Below the pieces are notes generated by a model that saw only the letters and a program-made list of their open reading frames with translations, did not search any database and was not told where the DNA came from. From NCBI GenBank assembly GCA_040221175.1, contig JAVJVK010000015.1:116276-180275 (forward strand): DNA of 64,000 nt, written 5' to 3'. A program made the position numbers and the translations under genes. Origin of the DNA: Phycisphaerales bacterium (lineage in GTDB: Bacteria; Planctomycetota; Phycisphaerae; Phycisphaerales; UBA1924). Below, piece by piece: positions 8,567-18,772 of this stretch; within the stretch, counting starts at the first letter, position 1; each line of letters starts with the position of its first letter.

Positions 8567-11011
8567 TCAGCCACCGGCGGTGGCGAGCTTCTCGCTGGCC
8601 TGGAACCAGCGCTGCCAGTCATCGCGCGTCAGCGGCAGGTCGGAGCTGTTCCAGACCTCGTCGGGGAAGCTCTCGTAGAGACGCTGTGCGCGTTCATTCG
8701 CTGCGCGCGCAAGGGCGAGTTCGCCCTGCTCGAGCCTGGCGCTGACGATCTGGATGAGCGGCACGAGTGCGGCTGGATCTCCTGCGTACTTCGCGTGGGC
8801 GGCCGCATAGTGCTTCACGGCCAGCTCATAATCGCCCAGGTCATATGCGCAGGCGCCCAGGAAGAAGTAGGCGCTCCGGAGCGATTCAGCCTCGGCCGTG
8901 GAGAGGTCGGTCAGTCGTTCAAGGCCATCGCGTGTAAGCTCGAAGTGCTCGATGCTGGTTCGCAGCCGCTCTTCGCGGAGTCGTTGGAGCTCCCTCCGCT
9001 CGCTGCCGGGCATCGCCTGGGCGAGCGCGTCGCCGATGCGGTCGGCCTCGAGACGGAAGGCGTCCGACAACCGGAATCGAATAAGATGCTCCATGCGTTC
9101 GCCTTTGAATCGGGCGAGCGCTTCCTGGAGGCGATCGATGGCCTGGACGTAGTTCCCCCGGCGATAGTGAAGCGTTCCCAGTTCGACCAACGCGTTGCGG
9201 TACTCCTCGCTCTGAGGGCCAACGAGCCCTCCCGAAAGCACGCGTTCGAGCAGGGCGAGCGCTTCGCCGTCGTTTTCGGGGTCCGGATCGGCCAGCAGCG
9301 TCTCAGCCAATGGCACGTACGACTTGAGCGCGAAGGGGCCGACGCCCTTGCCCGTCTCGGGATCGTTCGCGTCGTCGATCAGGGAGCGATAGGCGCCCTC
9401 GGCGGCGGAGTGTCGGTTGCGAGCCTGGTAGATCCGACCGAGCCGATACCGCGCTTCGGCCCGCATGGGGCTCTCGCTAATGGCCGTCACGAACGTGGTC
9501 AGCTTTCGCTCGGCGAGTTCCAGATCGCCCGCCCGATCGAAGCAGACCGCGCTGAGCCACGTGCTGCGCTCGAACGCGGATTCGTCGAGCGTGACCAGAT
9601 CGGCATGCAACGCGTAATAGCCGCCGGCCGAGCGCATGTGGCGGCGGAACTCCTCCCGAGTCGCAGCGTCCATGGTGAGCGCATCGGCGCCGTCATCGCG
9701 ATACGCGCCCGCGGCTTCGGCGAGGTCCTCGGCCACACCCCGATGGGCATCGGCAAGCGCCAGCACCAGTTCCGGCGGTCGCTCACCGTCATGCACCTGC
9801 TCGGCCAGTTGTGCATACCGCAGCGCATCTCTGCAGTCGCCTGCGGCAAGACGGACGCGATGTTGGGAGATGAGCGCATTCTCGAGTACGGCGGCATTGA
9901 CGCCTGCGGCCGGTCCTCCTTCTCCCAGGATCTCGATTGCCTCACTGAAAAGGTCGAGCGCCAGATCGGTTTCGCCCTCGGCCGCATAGACCTCGGCCAA
10001 GCCCAGCCGGGCCGCTTGTGCGGCAGGAGCCCAGCCCAAGCTGTCAAGGACGCGCTGGTATCGATCCCGTGCTTCCATCGGCCGGCCGGCGAGTTCGTCG
10101 AGTCGACCGAGCATGACGACGGCCTTGCCCCGCTCCGAAGATTGCGGCTCGGCCAGTTCTTCGCCCAGTTCCAACGACGCGCGGGCGTCTTCCAGATCGC
10201 CAAGTTCCATTTGTGCTGCGCCGAGTTCTACGCTGAGCGCCGCGCGGCGCTCCGGCGCGGCTCGAGCCCATTGGGGGTACGACCGAAGCAGCCGGTCAAC
10301 TACGCCGGCATGATCGCCCGTGGCCGACAGTACGCGTGCCCGTTGGAGTTCGGCCCACGCCCTGTCGTTGATCCCCAGCGTCGGGTCGTTCACGAATCGT
10401 GAAACCAACTCGATCACACGCTCGCGGCCACCGGGGGTGTCCGGGTCCTGCCGTTCGATCGCCAGGCGGTAGAGTTCGTGGCGGAGCGGCCGCTCGGTCG
10501 CCGGCATGGCCTCGGCACGCTTGAGGGCGGGGTCGATCTGGCCAAGGCCGAGATATGACTGCCCGAGGAAGAACGCGTCTCTTGGGGTGAGTGACGCGCC
10601 CTGGCGTTCGGCTTCGCGATACTCCCGAACGATGTTGGTGTCGTTGGCTGTCTGGCGGGTGGCGAACTCGGCTTGCCCCAGGGCCAGGGCGCGTGCACGC
10701 AAGATGTGGAAGCGGCGCCGATGCTCGGGCGTGAACGAGCTGCGATCCAACAGTGGACCAAGGGTGTCGTTTAAGACGTCCAGCGCTTCCGTGTATCGGC
10801 GGGCCTCGATTCGCCTGTCAGCCGCATCGAGCAGGGCCTCGAAGTCTGGAGCTGGGCGGTGGAGGACCGTGACGGCAAGCCCGATAACCAGGAGGCCGAT
10901 CGAGATGCCCAAGGTGGGGACCTGCCAGATTTCACGCCATGGGGCCACCGCCGGATCTTGGGCCGGTTGGGGGCTTGTGGCTTCGGCTGCGGGCTTCTCG
11001 TTGGCCGACAC
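8567..11011 (-). CDS. Large TPR-repeat protein with N-terminal membrane anchor
   Basis: The product is about 814 aa from GTG 11011 (start MSANEKP, GGAGG 4 nt upstream); GTG 11032 would add seven residues. A single hydrophobic segment (LGISIGLLVIGLAVTVL, about residues 34-52) anchors it. The rest is repeated helix pairs of TPR type, for example RRYTEALDVLNDTLG, LFSEAIEILGEGG, YRRGNYVQAIDRLQEALARF and YDLGDYELAVKHYAAAHAKY. TPR domains are protein-docking scaffolds; the partner is unknown. It is the last gene of a minus-strand cluster reaching back to 14582, following the RDD-domain gene after 42 nt. It is convergent with cysS, with 2 nt between stops. Confidence 0.85.
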   Translation of the reverse strand: MSANEKPAAEATSPQPAQDPAVAPWREIWQVPTLGISIGLLVIGLAVTVLHRPAPDFEALLDAADRRIEARRYTEALDVLNDTLGPLLDRSSFTPEHRRRFHILRARALALGQAEFATRQTANDTNIVREYREAERQGASLTPRDAFFLGQSYLGLGQIDPALKRAEAMPATERPLRHELYRLAIERQDPDTPGGRERVIELVSRFVNDPTLGINDRAWAELQRARVLSATGDHAGVVDRLLRSYPQWARAAPERRAALSVELGAAQMELGDLEDARASLELGEELAEPQSSERGKAVVMLGRLDELAGRPMEARDRYQRVLDSLGWAPAAQAARLGLAEVYAAEGETDLALDLFSEAIEILGEGGPAAGVNAAVLENALISQHRVRLAAGDCRDALRYAQLAEQVHDGERPPELVLALADAHRGVAEDLAEAAGAYRDDGADALTMDAATREEFRRHMRSAGGYYALHADLVTLDESAFERSTWLSAVCFDRAGDLELAERKLTTFVTAISESPMRAEARYRLGRIYQARNRHSAAEGAYRSLIDDANDPETGKGVGPFALKSYVPLAETLLADPDPENDGEALALLERVLSGGLVGPQSEEYRNALVELGTLHYRRGNYVQAIDRLQEALARFKGERMEHLIRFRLSDAFRLEADRIGDALAQAMPGSERRELQRLREERLRTSIEHFELTRDGLERLTDLSTAEAESLRSAYFFLGACAYDLGDYELAVKHYAAAHAKYAGDPAALVPLIQIVSARLEQGELALARAANERAQRLYESFPDEVWNSSDLPLTRDDWQRWFQASEKLATAGG

Positions 11012-11053
11012 GGCGCCTCCGCGGATCGGCACGCAATGGGCATGCCCACATCG

Positions 11054-12730
11054 CTATCGGCCGTCGGGGCGCGAATCTTGATCGGATTGTCCCGAGTTCT
11101 GCGAGGGTGCCAACTCGCCGACCACCGCCAAGCCCGAGAGCGTGTCGCCACGATGGCGCAAGAGCGGGCTCATCGCCCCCGCGAGGGCCACCAGCGGCAA
11201 CAACCACTTCACGGCGTTGCGGGTCAACGAGGCGCCGATGCCCGGCCGGCGGATTCCACCGCGGGCGTCACCCTCCGCTTGCGAACGGGTGACGGCTAGG
11301 CCGAAAACCAGCTTGCCGGGGGTTCGGCCGAGCGTCGACTCCAGCACCGCGCCGGTCAGCAGGCCGAACAGGAGGGCCATGATGAGCGGTGCGAAGTCGA
11401 TGACCTCCGCGCCCACCCGCATGGCAAGCCAGCCCTCGGGCAGCAATTGTGCAATCTCGCCACCGATCAGGAGTGCCAGGAGTCCATCTCCGACCGATGC
11501 CAGGATGCGAGGCATCGGCGGTGCGAGCACGCAACCGGGCGGTGCGGCGAAGGGCTTTGCTTCGTTCGAAGAACGCACGACGAACAAGAGCAGCGACGCG
11601 CTCACCAGCACCATCAGCACCAGAAGGATCCGAAGATCGCTTGGAGAGACGGGGCCATCAAAGATGGCTGGGCCGGTGTAGAGCGTGCGGCTGGTGTCGA
11701 GCGAGAACTCCTCGATCTCAAGCCTGGTGGCCGCTCGGCCTTCGATGCTCTGAGCATCATCGCTCATGCGGACGATGAGCCCGCGCCTGGCCGCGGGAAG
11801 CAGTGCGACTGCATGTCCCTTGGCTTCGTAGACTGGCCGCACCGCGTCGCCTTCCACCTCCAACACCCGGACGACCCCGTTGCCCGCGGTGCCAAGAATC
11901 GATCGCGGGCCGATCGTGACCGGACCCGCGACGACGCGCACGCCGTCTGTGGAAGTCGGGACGTCGATCGTTTCGAGCGTCCATTGGAGTCCGATTTCAC
12001 TGGCTTGTGTGTGCTCGCTGGGAGCGTCTTCGAGCAAGACGGCAGGGTCACGGAGCTCAAAGTCTGAGGCGCGGGGCTCCTGTTTGGGCAGCGTCGCTGT
12101 CCAGAGGTAGAGCCGCCCGGCGTCGATGGCCGAGAGCACGACCGACTCGCCCGAAAGGGCAATGGCCTGGGGGGATGCACCGCCGCCCCTCGACGGCCCA
12201 GTGCTGAACTGCCAAATCCCACGATCAACCCAGGCGATCTCCAAGTCCTTGTCGGCATGTTCGAGAAGGACGGCCGGTCCCTGGCGTCGAGCCGCCATCG
12301 AGAGCAGCTTTCCAGCGGTTGGCAGGAACGCAGAGGAAGCCAGCCGGCCGCCGGAACCGGAAAACCAAGTGCCGGCGATAGCGCCAGGCTGCACGGCTGC
12401 CGTGAACACCCCATAGCCCGCCTGGTTCCCCATGCCGGCAAAGGCCATCCAGACCCGCCCGCCTGCAGCAGACATCGCGGCGGGCTTGCGTTCGAGTGAA
12501 TCCACGATCCGCACCGAGCCATCGGCAGCGCCGCTCTCACCCAATCGTGGTGGAACGTGCCACAACGCCCATTCGCTGGAAACGGTTGACGGCGTCAGCG
12601 CCCACGCGTGCTCATTGCCCGGTTGCTGGCCGTCGGGCGCGCCGGCCAGCACCTGGCCGAGGCTCGTGCTTCCGATCGACAGCCAGACAGCAAGCCAGAG
12701 CCACCAGAACGAAAACGCTCCCATGGTCAT
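11054..12730 (-). CDS. RDD-domain membrane protein with large secreted N-terminal part
   Basis: The 558-aa product starts with a signal-like helix (FWWLWLAVWLSIG), then about 330 residues of beta-rich sequence that look propeller-like, a membrane segment (LRILLVLMVLVSASLLLFVV, about 367-388) and a C-terminal RDD domain. The RDD region shows PRILASVGDGLLALLIGG, the GLLTGAVLESTLGRTPGKLVFGL motif and a last hydrophobic hairpin. RDD proteins are small membrane proteins of mostly unknown, sometimes transport-related, function; fusion to a large extracytoplasmic domain is less usual. Its start overlaps the lipoprotein stop by 4 nt, so translation is coupled. Confidence 0.83.
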   Translation of the reverse strand: MTMGAFSFWWLWLAVWLSIGSTSLGQVLAGAPDGQQPGNEHAWALTPSTVSSEWALWHVPPRLGESGAADGSVRIVDSLERKPAAMSAAGGRVWMAFAGMGNQAGYGVFTAAVQPGAIAGTWFSGSGGRLASSAFLPTAGKLLSMAARRQGPAVLLEHADKDLEIAWVDRGIWQFSTGPSRGGGASPQAIALSGESVVLSAIDAGRLYLWTATLPKQEPRASDFELRDPAVLLEDAPSEHTQASEIGLQWTLETIDVPTSTDGVRVVAGPVTIGPRSILGTAGNGVVRVLEVEGDAVRPVYEAKGHAVALLPAARRGLIVRMSDDAQSIEGRAATRLEIEEFSLDTSRTLYTGPAIFDGPVSPSDLRILLVLMVLVSASLLLFVVRSSNEAKPFAAPPGCVLAPPMPRILASVGDGLLALLIGGEIAQLLPEGWLAMRVGAEVIDFAPLIMALLFGLLTGAVLESTLGRTPGKLVFGLAVTRSQAEGDARGGIRRPGIGASLTRNAVKWLLPLVALAGAMSPLLRHRGDTLSGLAVVGELAPSQNSGQSDQDSRPDGR

Positions 12731-13635
12731 TGACTCAACGCCCTGGCATGCTCGACGTCCAGATCACGCTTCAATCGCACGCCGTAGCGTGAGAGCGTTT
12801 CACCCAGATCGAATGCTCGCTCGTCTGGCCGGCGGCGGCTGGACTGCGCGCCGAGGAACCTGATCTGTACGAAGGCGTCCAGTTCGGGAACATCGATCAA
12901 CACGCGTTCACGAATCTGGATCTCCGGGAGTTCGCGGTTGACGCGGTCATCGAACGGGACATTGCCGTCCAGCATGTTGGCGGTCAGAACCGGGTTGGCC
13001 TTTGGGTCGCGGCGGATCGCGATGCGGTCTGGCTCGAAGGTCTTGGGATCGACCGTGTACTCGACGATGCCCCACCGGGCCGGAGCGGTCAGGATAAGCC
13101 GCGTGCCGGTGGGCGACAGGCGCAGCGGTATCTCAGGGTTCATTGGTTCGCTTGGCACTTGCGAGAAGCCAAGCAGTAGCAGAAGATCGAGCGGGTGGAC
13201 GGGCACGCCGAGTTGCGAAAGCCGATCGGGGTCGGCCTTGGCGTGCGTACCGATAAGGGCCACCGGGTCGTCGGCCAGCAGGTCGACGTACCAATAGAAT
13301 CGCTTATTGGCGCCCAAGGCCGCCGCGTTCACCCCAACCTTCCGCAGGCTCAGGGCGATCTGATCGGGTTGGACGATGTGCAGGTCGCCGTCGAGTTGTT
13401 CGACCTCGTTCTCGCCCTGCTCGCCCACGTACCACACCTTGGTAATCGTGGCAGCCCAGAAGCGTTGCAGCCGCTTGGCCCGCTCGTTCATGGCAGCGGC
13501 CACTTCCTCGTAGCTGTAATCGGCAAGCTCGATCCGTTCGCCGTCCAGCGGCCCAGGCGGAACGGGCCTGCCAGCGCAGTTGCACCCGGCCGTGATCGCC
13601 AACACAAGTAGAGCCGTCGCGAGGACACGCCTCAC
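12727..13635 (-). CDS. Putative lipoprotein of the RDD/TPR cluster
   Basis: The 302-aa product has a lipoprotein signal: MRRVLATALLVLAITAGC with the lipidated Cys at about 18, then CAGRP. The mature part alternates strands and helices and loosely recalls the LolA/LolB-like lipoprotein-binding fold (a DUF4292-type region), seen in KVWYVGEQGENEVEQLDGDLHI and VEYTVDPKTFEPDRI. That resemblance is weak and by eye only. It is encoded between the 199-aa protein and the RDD protein, with 4-nt overlaps on both sides, so it very likely works with them at the cell envelope. Confidence 0.78.
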   Translation of the reverse strand: MRRVLATALLVLAITAGCNCAGRPVPPGPLDGERIELADYSYEEVAAAMNERAKRLQRFWAATITKVWYVGEQGENEVEQLDGDLHIVQPDQIALSLRKVGVNAAALGANKRFYWYVDLLADDPVALIGTHAKADPDRLSQLGVPVHPLDLLLLLGFSQVPSEPMNPEIPLRLSPTGTRLILTAPARWGIVEYTVDPKTFEPDRIAIRRDPKANPVLTANMLDGNVPFDDRVNRELPEIQIRERVLIDVPELDAFVQIRFLGAQSSRRRPDERAFDLGETLSRYGVRLKRDLDVEHARALSQ

Positions 13636-14231
13636 GCCGATTCTCCGGTGTGTTGGGCCTGCGCTGTCGTATTGGCGTCAGCGGCGGTCGTTGGTTGAGT
13701 TTCACCCAGCAGTAGCACGGCCACGCGTTCCATGGCTTGCTCGAGTTGGTCCTCGTCGAGCCCCGGATCGGCGACTTCGATGGGTTCCGCGTCGATGTAC
13801 GCTCCGGTGGCGGTGACGCGGCGCACCCTCAACTGGCCCTTTCGTTGGCCCTCGAGCCGTAGCCGGCGGCGCCGGATGAGCATCCATGCGAGCACGTACC
13901 GAAGTTCCACCGCTTGCTCATCTTCTGGTTCGGCGATCTGATCGAAGAGTGCCACCAGGTCCTCGTCGTCAACCGGTCGGGCGTCGACCTTGTCCTTGGG
14001 AGCAGGTACGACGCCCCGCCAGATGGCCAGGACGTCGCCGACGGCGGTTTCATCCTTTTTCGGGCGCCATCCCTCGAGCCACGCCTGCTCCCGCACGTCC
14101 ATGCGATGCGAGCCCTCGCCGGGCTCGACGAGGAGTACCGAAACGATCCGGTCGCCGGGGTGCAGGGGCTCGCCCGTGGCGGCGCAGGACTCGTTGGGTC
14201 GACCGATGCTGATGCCGGGGAGGTTTGCCAC
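13632..14231 (-). CDS. Conserved hypothetical protein of the RDD/TPR cluster
   Basis: The 199-aa product is not a family I can name. It begins MANLPGISIGRPNESCAATG and carries EPLHPGDRIVSVLLVE, a probable small beta domain with one Cys. A central helical acidic segment is followed by a very basic helix (LIRRRRLRLEGQRKGQLRVRR, about 117-137) and an Ala/Thr/Gln-rich tail. There is no signal peptide, so it is probably cytoplasmic. It overlaps the lipoprotein gene by 4 nt and lies 48 nt after the small CxxC gene. Confidence 0.75.
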   Translation of the reverse strand: MANLPGISIGRPNESCAATGEPLHPGDRIVSVLLVEPGEGSHRMDVREQAWLEGWRPKKDETAVGDVLAIWRGVVPAPKDKVDARPVDDEDLVALFDQIAEPEDEQAVELRYVLAWMLIRRRRLRLEGQRKGQLRVRRVTATGAYIDAEPIEVADPGLDEDQLEQAMERVAVLLLGETQPTTAADANTTAQAQHTGESA

Positions 14232-14279
14232 ATGACACTTTACGCGGTGCGTCCCACAGCGTCGGCCCGGGTGGGGGTG

Positions 14280-14582
14280 TCACCGGCACGAGGCGTCGAA
14301 CAGGCGGCTGCTTGTACCGCCCGGGCCGACGGGGAAGCGGCAGCTCATGCCGCATCTGGGGCACCGTGCGACGTAGCAGCCGGCATCGGGGGCCCGGTAG
14401 ACGCGAACGTAGGCCCCCGCGCAGGTGAATCGCACGCCGATCCAAGGCCTGCCCGGGGCACGGTTCTGCTCTCCGCTCTGTTCGCTGGCCGCTGCTGATT
14501 GGTCTGTCACGGCTGTTCCATCGGCCCCGCGCAGCCTCTCGATTGAGTCAACGTCGGCATGTTTGGTGTATGATCGGAACAC
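14280..14582 (-). CDS. Small CxxC protein, first gene of the RDD/TPR cluster
   Basis: The 100-aa product starts at GTG 14582. Its last 60 residues look conserved and folded: WIGVRFTCAGAYVRVYR, then ARCPRCGMSCRFPVGPGG with a CxxC plus further Cys, suggesting a small zinc- or metal-binding module. The first 40 residues are low complexity, so the true start may lie further in, although no better start codon is obvious. It is divergent from lpxI with about 75 nt between starts. Confidence 0.65.
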   Translation of the reverse strand: MFRSYTKHADVDSIERLRGADGTAVTDQSAAASEQSGEQNRAPGRPWIGVRFTCAGAYVRVYRAPDAGCYVARCPRCGMSCRFPVGPGGTSSRLFDASCR

Positions 14583-14656
14583 AGCAACTTCGAACGGTCA
14601 CGGGCGCAATAATCAACGCTTGCGAATCTGACCTGCTCGAATGGAGCGACACTCCC

Positions 14657-15541
14657 GTGCCCCGTCCGTTGGTCATCCTGCCCGACCCCCCTGCGCCGCC
14701 GACGGCCATCGGCTTGATTGCCGGCGCCGGACGGCTGCCGATCATCGTGGCCGAAGGCCTGCGGGAGATCGGCCATCGCATCCATGGCATCGGCTTGGCC
14801 AACATGTACGAGGCCGAACTTCCCAACCTGTGCGACAGCTTTCACGAGGTCGGCCTGTTCCGCGTGGGCGGTTGGGGCCGGGCGCTTGCCCGGCGGAACG
14901 TCCGCCATGCCATCATGGTGGGCAAGGTCGACAAGGCGAAGTTGATGCACGACCCCCTCCGGATGGTGCGCAACGTTCCCGACGTTCCGACCCTGCTCGC
15001 GTGGCACCGCAAGCTCCGGCACGACCGCCGGTCGTATGCCGTGCTCGGGGCGATCGCCGACGAACTCGAACGAAGCGGCGTGCAACTCCTGGATTCGACG
15101 ACTTCGATTCCCAACGAACTGGCCGATGCGGGCGTCATGACCAGCCGGCAGCCCACCACGGGCCAGCAGGCCGATATCGATTTCGTCTGGCCGCAGTTGG
15201 TCGACCTACTCCGCCTGGATATCGGTCAGGCCGTAGCCGTGCGCGAGCGAGACATCATCGCCGTCGAGGCCGTCGAGGGCACGGATCGAATGATCGAGCG
15301 GGCCGGCGCACTCTGCAAGGCCAAGGGCTGGACCTTGTGCAAAGGGGCGCGATGCGGGCACGACCGCCGCAGCGATGTGCCGACGATCGGTGTAACCACG
15401 ATCGAACGGATGCACGACGCCGGCGCGGGCTGCCTGGCGCTGGCGGCCGGCGACGTGATCATGATCGATAAGGAAGACGTCATCGCCGAGGCCGATCGTC
15501 GCGGCATTGCAATCGTCGGCGTGCCCGTCGGCGCTGCGTGA
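14657..15541 (+). CDS. lpxI: UDP-2,3-diacylglucosamine diphosphatase LpxI (DUF1009)
   Basis: LpxI hydrolyses UDP-2,3-diacylglucosamine to lipid X in lipid A synthesis, so its presence implies an LPS-type outer membrane. The product has the N-terminal IGLIAGAGRLPIIVAEG nucleotide-fold motif, GKVDKAKLM in the middle, and the C-terminal block DVPTIGVTTIERMHDAGAGC followed by LALAAGDVIMID, which is the family signature. I chose GTG 14657 (294 aa, start MPRPLVIL), with GGAG 10 nt upstream; in-frame ATGs at 14543 and 14570 would add non-conserved sequence. A TATGAT promoter-like box sits at 14569-14574. The next gene begins 1 nt after the stop. Confidence 0.9.
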   Translation: MPRPLVILPDPPAPPTAIGLIAGAGRLPIIVAEGLREIGHRIHGIGLANMYEAELPNLCDSFHEVGLFRVGGWGRALARRNVRHAIMVGKVDKAKLMHDPLRMVRNVPDVPTLLAWHRKLRHDRRSYAVLGAIADELERSGVQLLDSTTSIPNELADAGVMTSRQPTTGQQADIDFVWPQLVDLLRLDIGQAVAVRERDIIAVEAVEGTDRMIERAGALCKAKGWTLCKGARCGHDRRSDVPTIGVTTIERMHDAGAGCLALAAGDVIMIDKEDVIAEADRRGIAIVGVPVGAA

Positions 15542-15542
15542 C

Positions 15543-17221
<1,679 letters not shown>

Positions 17222-17227
17222 TTACGA

Positions 17228-17252
17228 GAAAGCCCGGGCATGCACCCGGGCC
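17228..17252 (-). terminator. Rho-independent-type terminator of the PilZ gene
   Basis: On the minus strand GCCCGGG...CCCGGGC forms a 7-bp G+C stem around a 6-nt loop and is followed by TTTCTC. It lies 40 nt after the PilZ stop and 40 nt before the obg start, so it separates the two genes. It is almost the same sequence as the hairpin after purL at 37774-37797. Confidence 0.7.
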
Positions 17253-17290
17253 TTCCGTCCCAACTCCCTGGTTCGCTGCGGGACCCTGAC

Positions 17291-17734
17291 TCAGGCGGCC
17301 CGGGCCATCGTCTGAGCCAGAGCCTGCTTCAGCCGGTCCTTGTCACCGGCCCGGCAGAACATGTTGAAGACCGCCGCCATCCTGGCCGGACCAAACTGCT
17401 CCTCGCAGATCCATACGACGGTGGCAAACACAAAGATGGCCCGCCCGGGTCCGGTGTCGCGCCCGGGGCCGGCATGCGGCGAGCGACCGAAGGCCATGTC
17501 GCCGGGAAGTTCGATACGCATCGCCAGACGGGTGCCGGGCTCAAAGGGGCGGTCCAATTCGAACTGCAGCCCGCCCTCGCTGACGTCGTACGCATGGCCC
17601 TCGAAGTTGAATTCGTCGCTGTCCAGCGTTCGAACGGCGATGGGGCTGTACATCGGGGGCACGCTGAACCGAGGGTGCCGGCGCCTTTCGCGGAGGGGCA
17701 GGACGCTGGGCGGAGTGGGGTCGGTGATGGCCAT
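17291..17734 (-). CDS. PilZ-domain protein, probable c-di-GMP receptor
   Basis: The 147-aa product is a single PilZ domain. It keeps both c-di-GMP-binding signatures: the RxxxR-type basic motif RERRRHPRFSV (about residues 15-25) and DVSEGGLQF (D/NxSxxG) at about 49-57. Such stand-alone proteins relay c-di-GMP to motility, adhesion or secretion machines. A pilus cluster lies 10 kb away but is not linked. An AT-rich gap of 165 bp with three CGAAAAT copies separates it from the divergent next gene. Confidence 0.88.
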   Translation of the reverse strand: MAITDPTPPSVLPLRERRRHPRFSVPPMYSPIAVRTLDSDEFNFEGHAYDVSEGGLQFELDRPFEPGTRLAMRIELPGDMAFGRSPHAGPGRDTGPGRAIFVFATVVWICEEQFGPARMAAVFNMFCRAGDKDRLKQALAQTMARAA

Positions 17735-17899
17735 GGCTCGATCTCCAGGGGGCGGTCGTCGCCCGTACGATCGATCGGAAGGGTTGAAGGCCGACTTTAC
17801 CGGTTGTGGCGAAAATGACGAAAATCGCTAATCTGGCCACGAGATCCTAACAAAAAGCTTATGGATCGAAAATCCTGAAGTTCTTCGCGAGTTTGGCCC
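17735..17899. promoter_or_regulatory. AT-rich divergent promoter region with CGAAAAT repeats
   Basis: The gap between the PilZ gene and the Zn-ribbon membrane gene is clearly richer in A+T than its surroundings. It holds three copies of CGAAAAT (around 17810-17826 and 17867-17873), two of them 9 nt apart. It must hold both promoters. The repeats could be regulator sites, but no pair of -35/-10 boxes stands out. Confidence 0.3.
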
Positions 17900-18706
17900 G
17901 TGCCGCCCTCCAATCCACAACCCGAAGTCAATGACCAAACGCTGCTGTGTGAGAGATGCGGCTACATCATCGAGGGGCTGCCGGCGGCCGGGGTGTGTCC
18001 CGAGTGTGGCTTGCCAATCGAGCAAAGCCTGCCTGCAAGGAGGCAGGGATCGCCCATGCAGCGACACCGTGGCTTCGGGCCCCTCCTGCTGACGAGTTGG
18101 CTCGTCCTTCGCCATCCGCTGGGCACGCTGGACTCGATGTCGGTGTCGAAGCCGCCGGTCCGCGCGCTTCTCCTGCTGGGCGCGCTGCCAATCGGGCAAC
18201 TGCTGGGCGTCGGCGTGCTGCTGCTCTTGGAGTTGGAACGTCGTACGGCGAGCGGAGCGGCCTCGTGGACTCCCGGCAGCGTCATCGGGTCAATTGCCCT
18301 GGGCATCATCCTCGGATGCCTGTTGACCCCCGTCGCCATGCTGATGCTGGGGGCCCTGACGTGGATCGAGGCGCGCGGGCTCGTGATATTTGGCGCCCAG
18401 GCGGGTTCACGCATGCATCCGGAACTTGCGCACACGATCGTCCGCCACGGCGCTGCGGGCTGGCTTGTTTCGGGTTTGGGAGCCGCGCTGATGCTGCCGC
18501 TCGCGTGGGGGCTCGAGACCGAGTTTGCGAGGTACTTGGGCGGTGGCGTCGGGCACACGCCGCCCCGCTGGTCGTTGCTTCTTGCCGCATCGGGAATCGC
18601 GCTCGTGCTTGCCGGGTTTCTGGCGTTCGAGTGCTTTGCGTGGCTGGGCTTGCGGCGATGCAGGTTTGCCAACAAGCACCGATCGGCTCCCCAACGGGAT
18701 GAGTGA
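17900..18706 (+). CDS. Multi-pass membrane protein with N-terminal zinc ribbon
   Basis: The 268-aa product starts at GTG 17900. A zinc ribbon (CERCGYIIEG...CPECGLPI, two CxxC pairs, about residues 17-40) is followed by four or five hydrophobic segments (RALLLLGALPIGQLLGVGVL, IGSIALGIILGCLLTPVAML, WLVSGLGAALMLPLAWG, LLLAASGIALVLAGFLAF). The helix arrangement recalls YIP1-like proteins, but I cannot assign a family or function. It is one of three ribbon-plus-membrane proteins in the window (also 4598 and 46078). Confidence 0.77.
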   Translation: MPPSNPQPEVNDQTLLCERCGYIIEGLPAAGVCPECGLPIEQSLPARRQGSPMQRHRGFGPLLLTSWLVLRHPLGTLDSMSVSKPPVRALLLLGALPIGQLLGVGVLLLLELERRTASGAASWTPGSVIGSIALGIILGCLLTPVAMLMLGALTWIEARGLVIFGAQAGSRMHPELAHTIVRHGAAGWLVSGLGAALMLPLAWGLETEFARYLGGGVGHTPPRWSLLLAASGIALVLAGFLAFECFAWLGLRRCRFANKHRSAPQRDE

Positions 18707-18772
18707 ATCCCGCTTCACTCCCCGCCCATTGGTGGGGGCTGCGCACTATCCTGCGCCTGGAGGAATGTCCCG

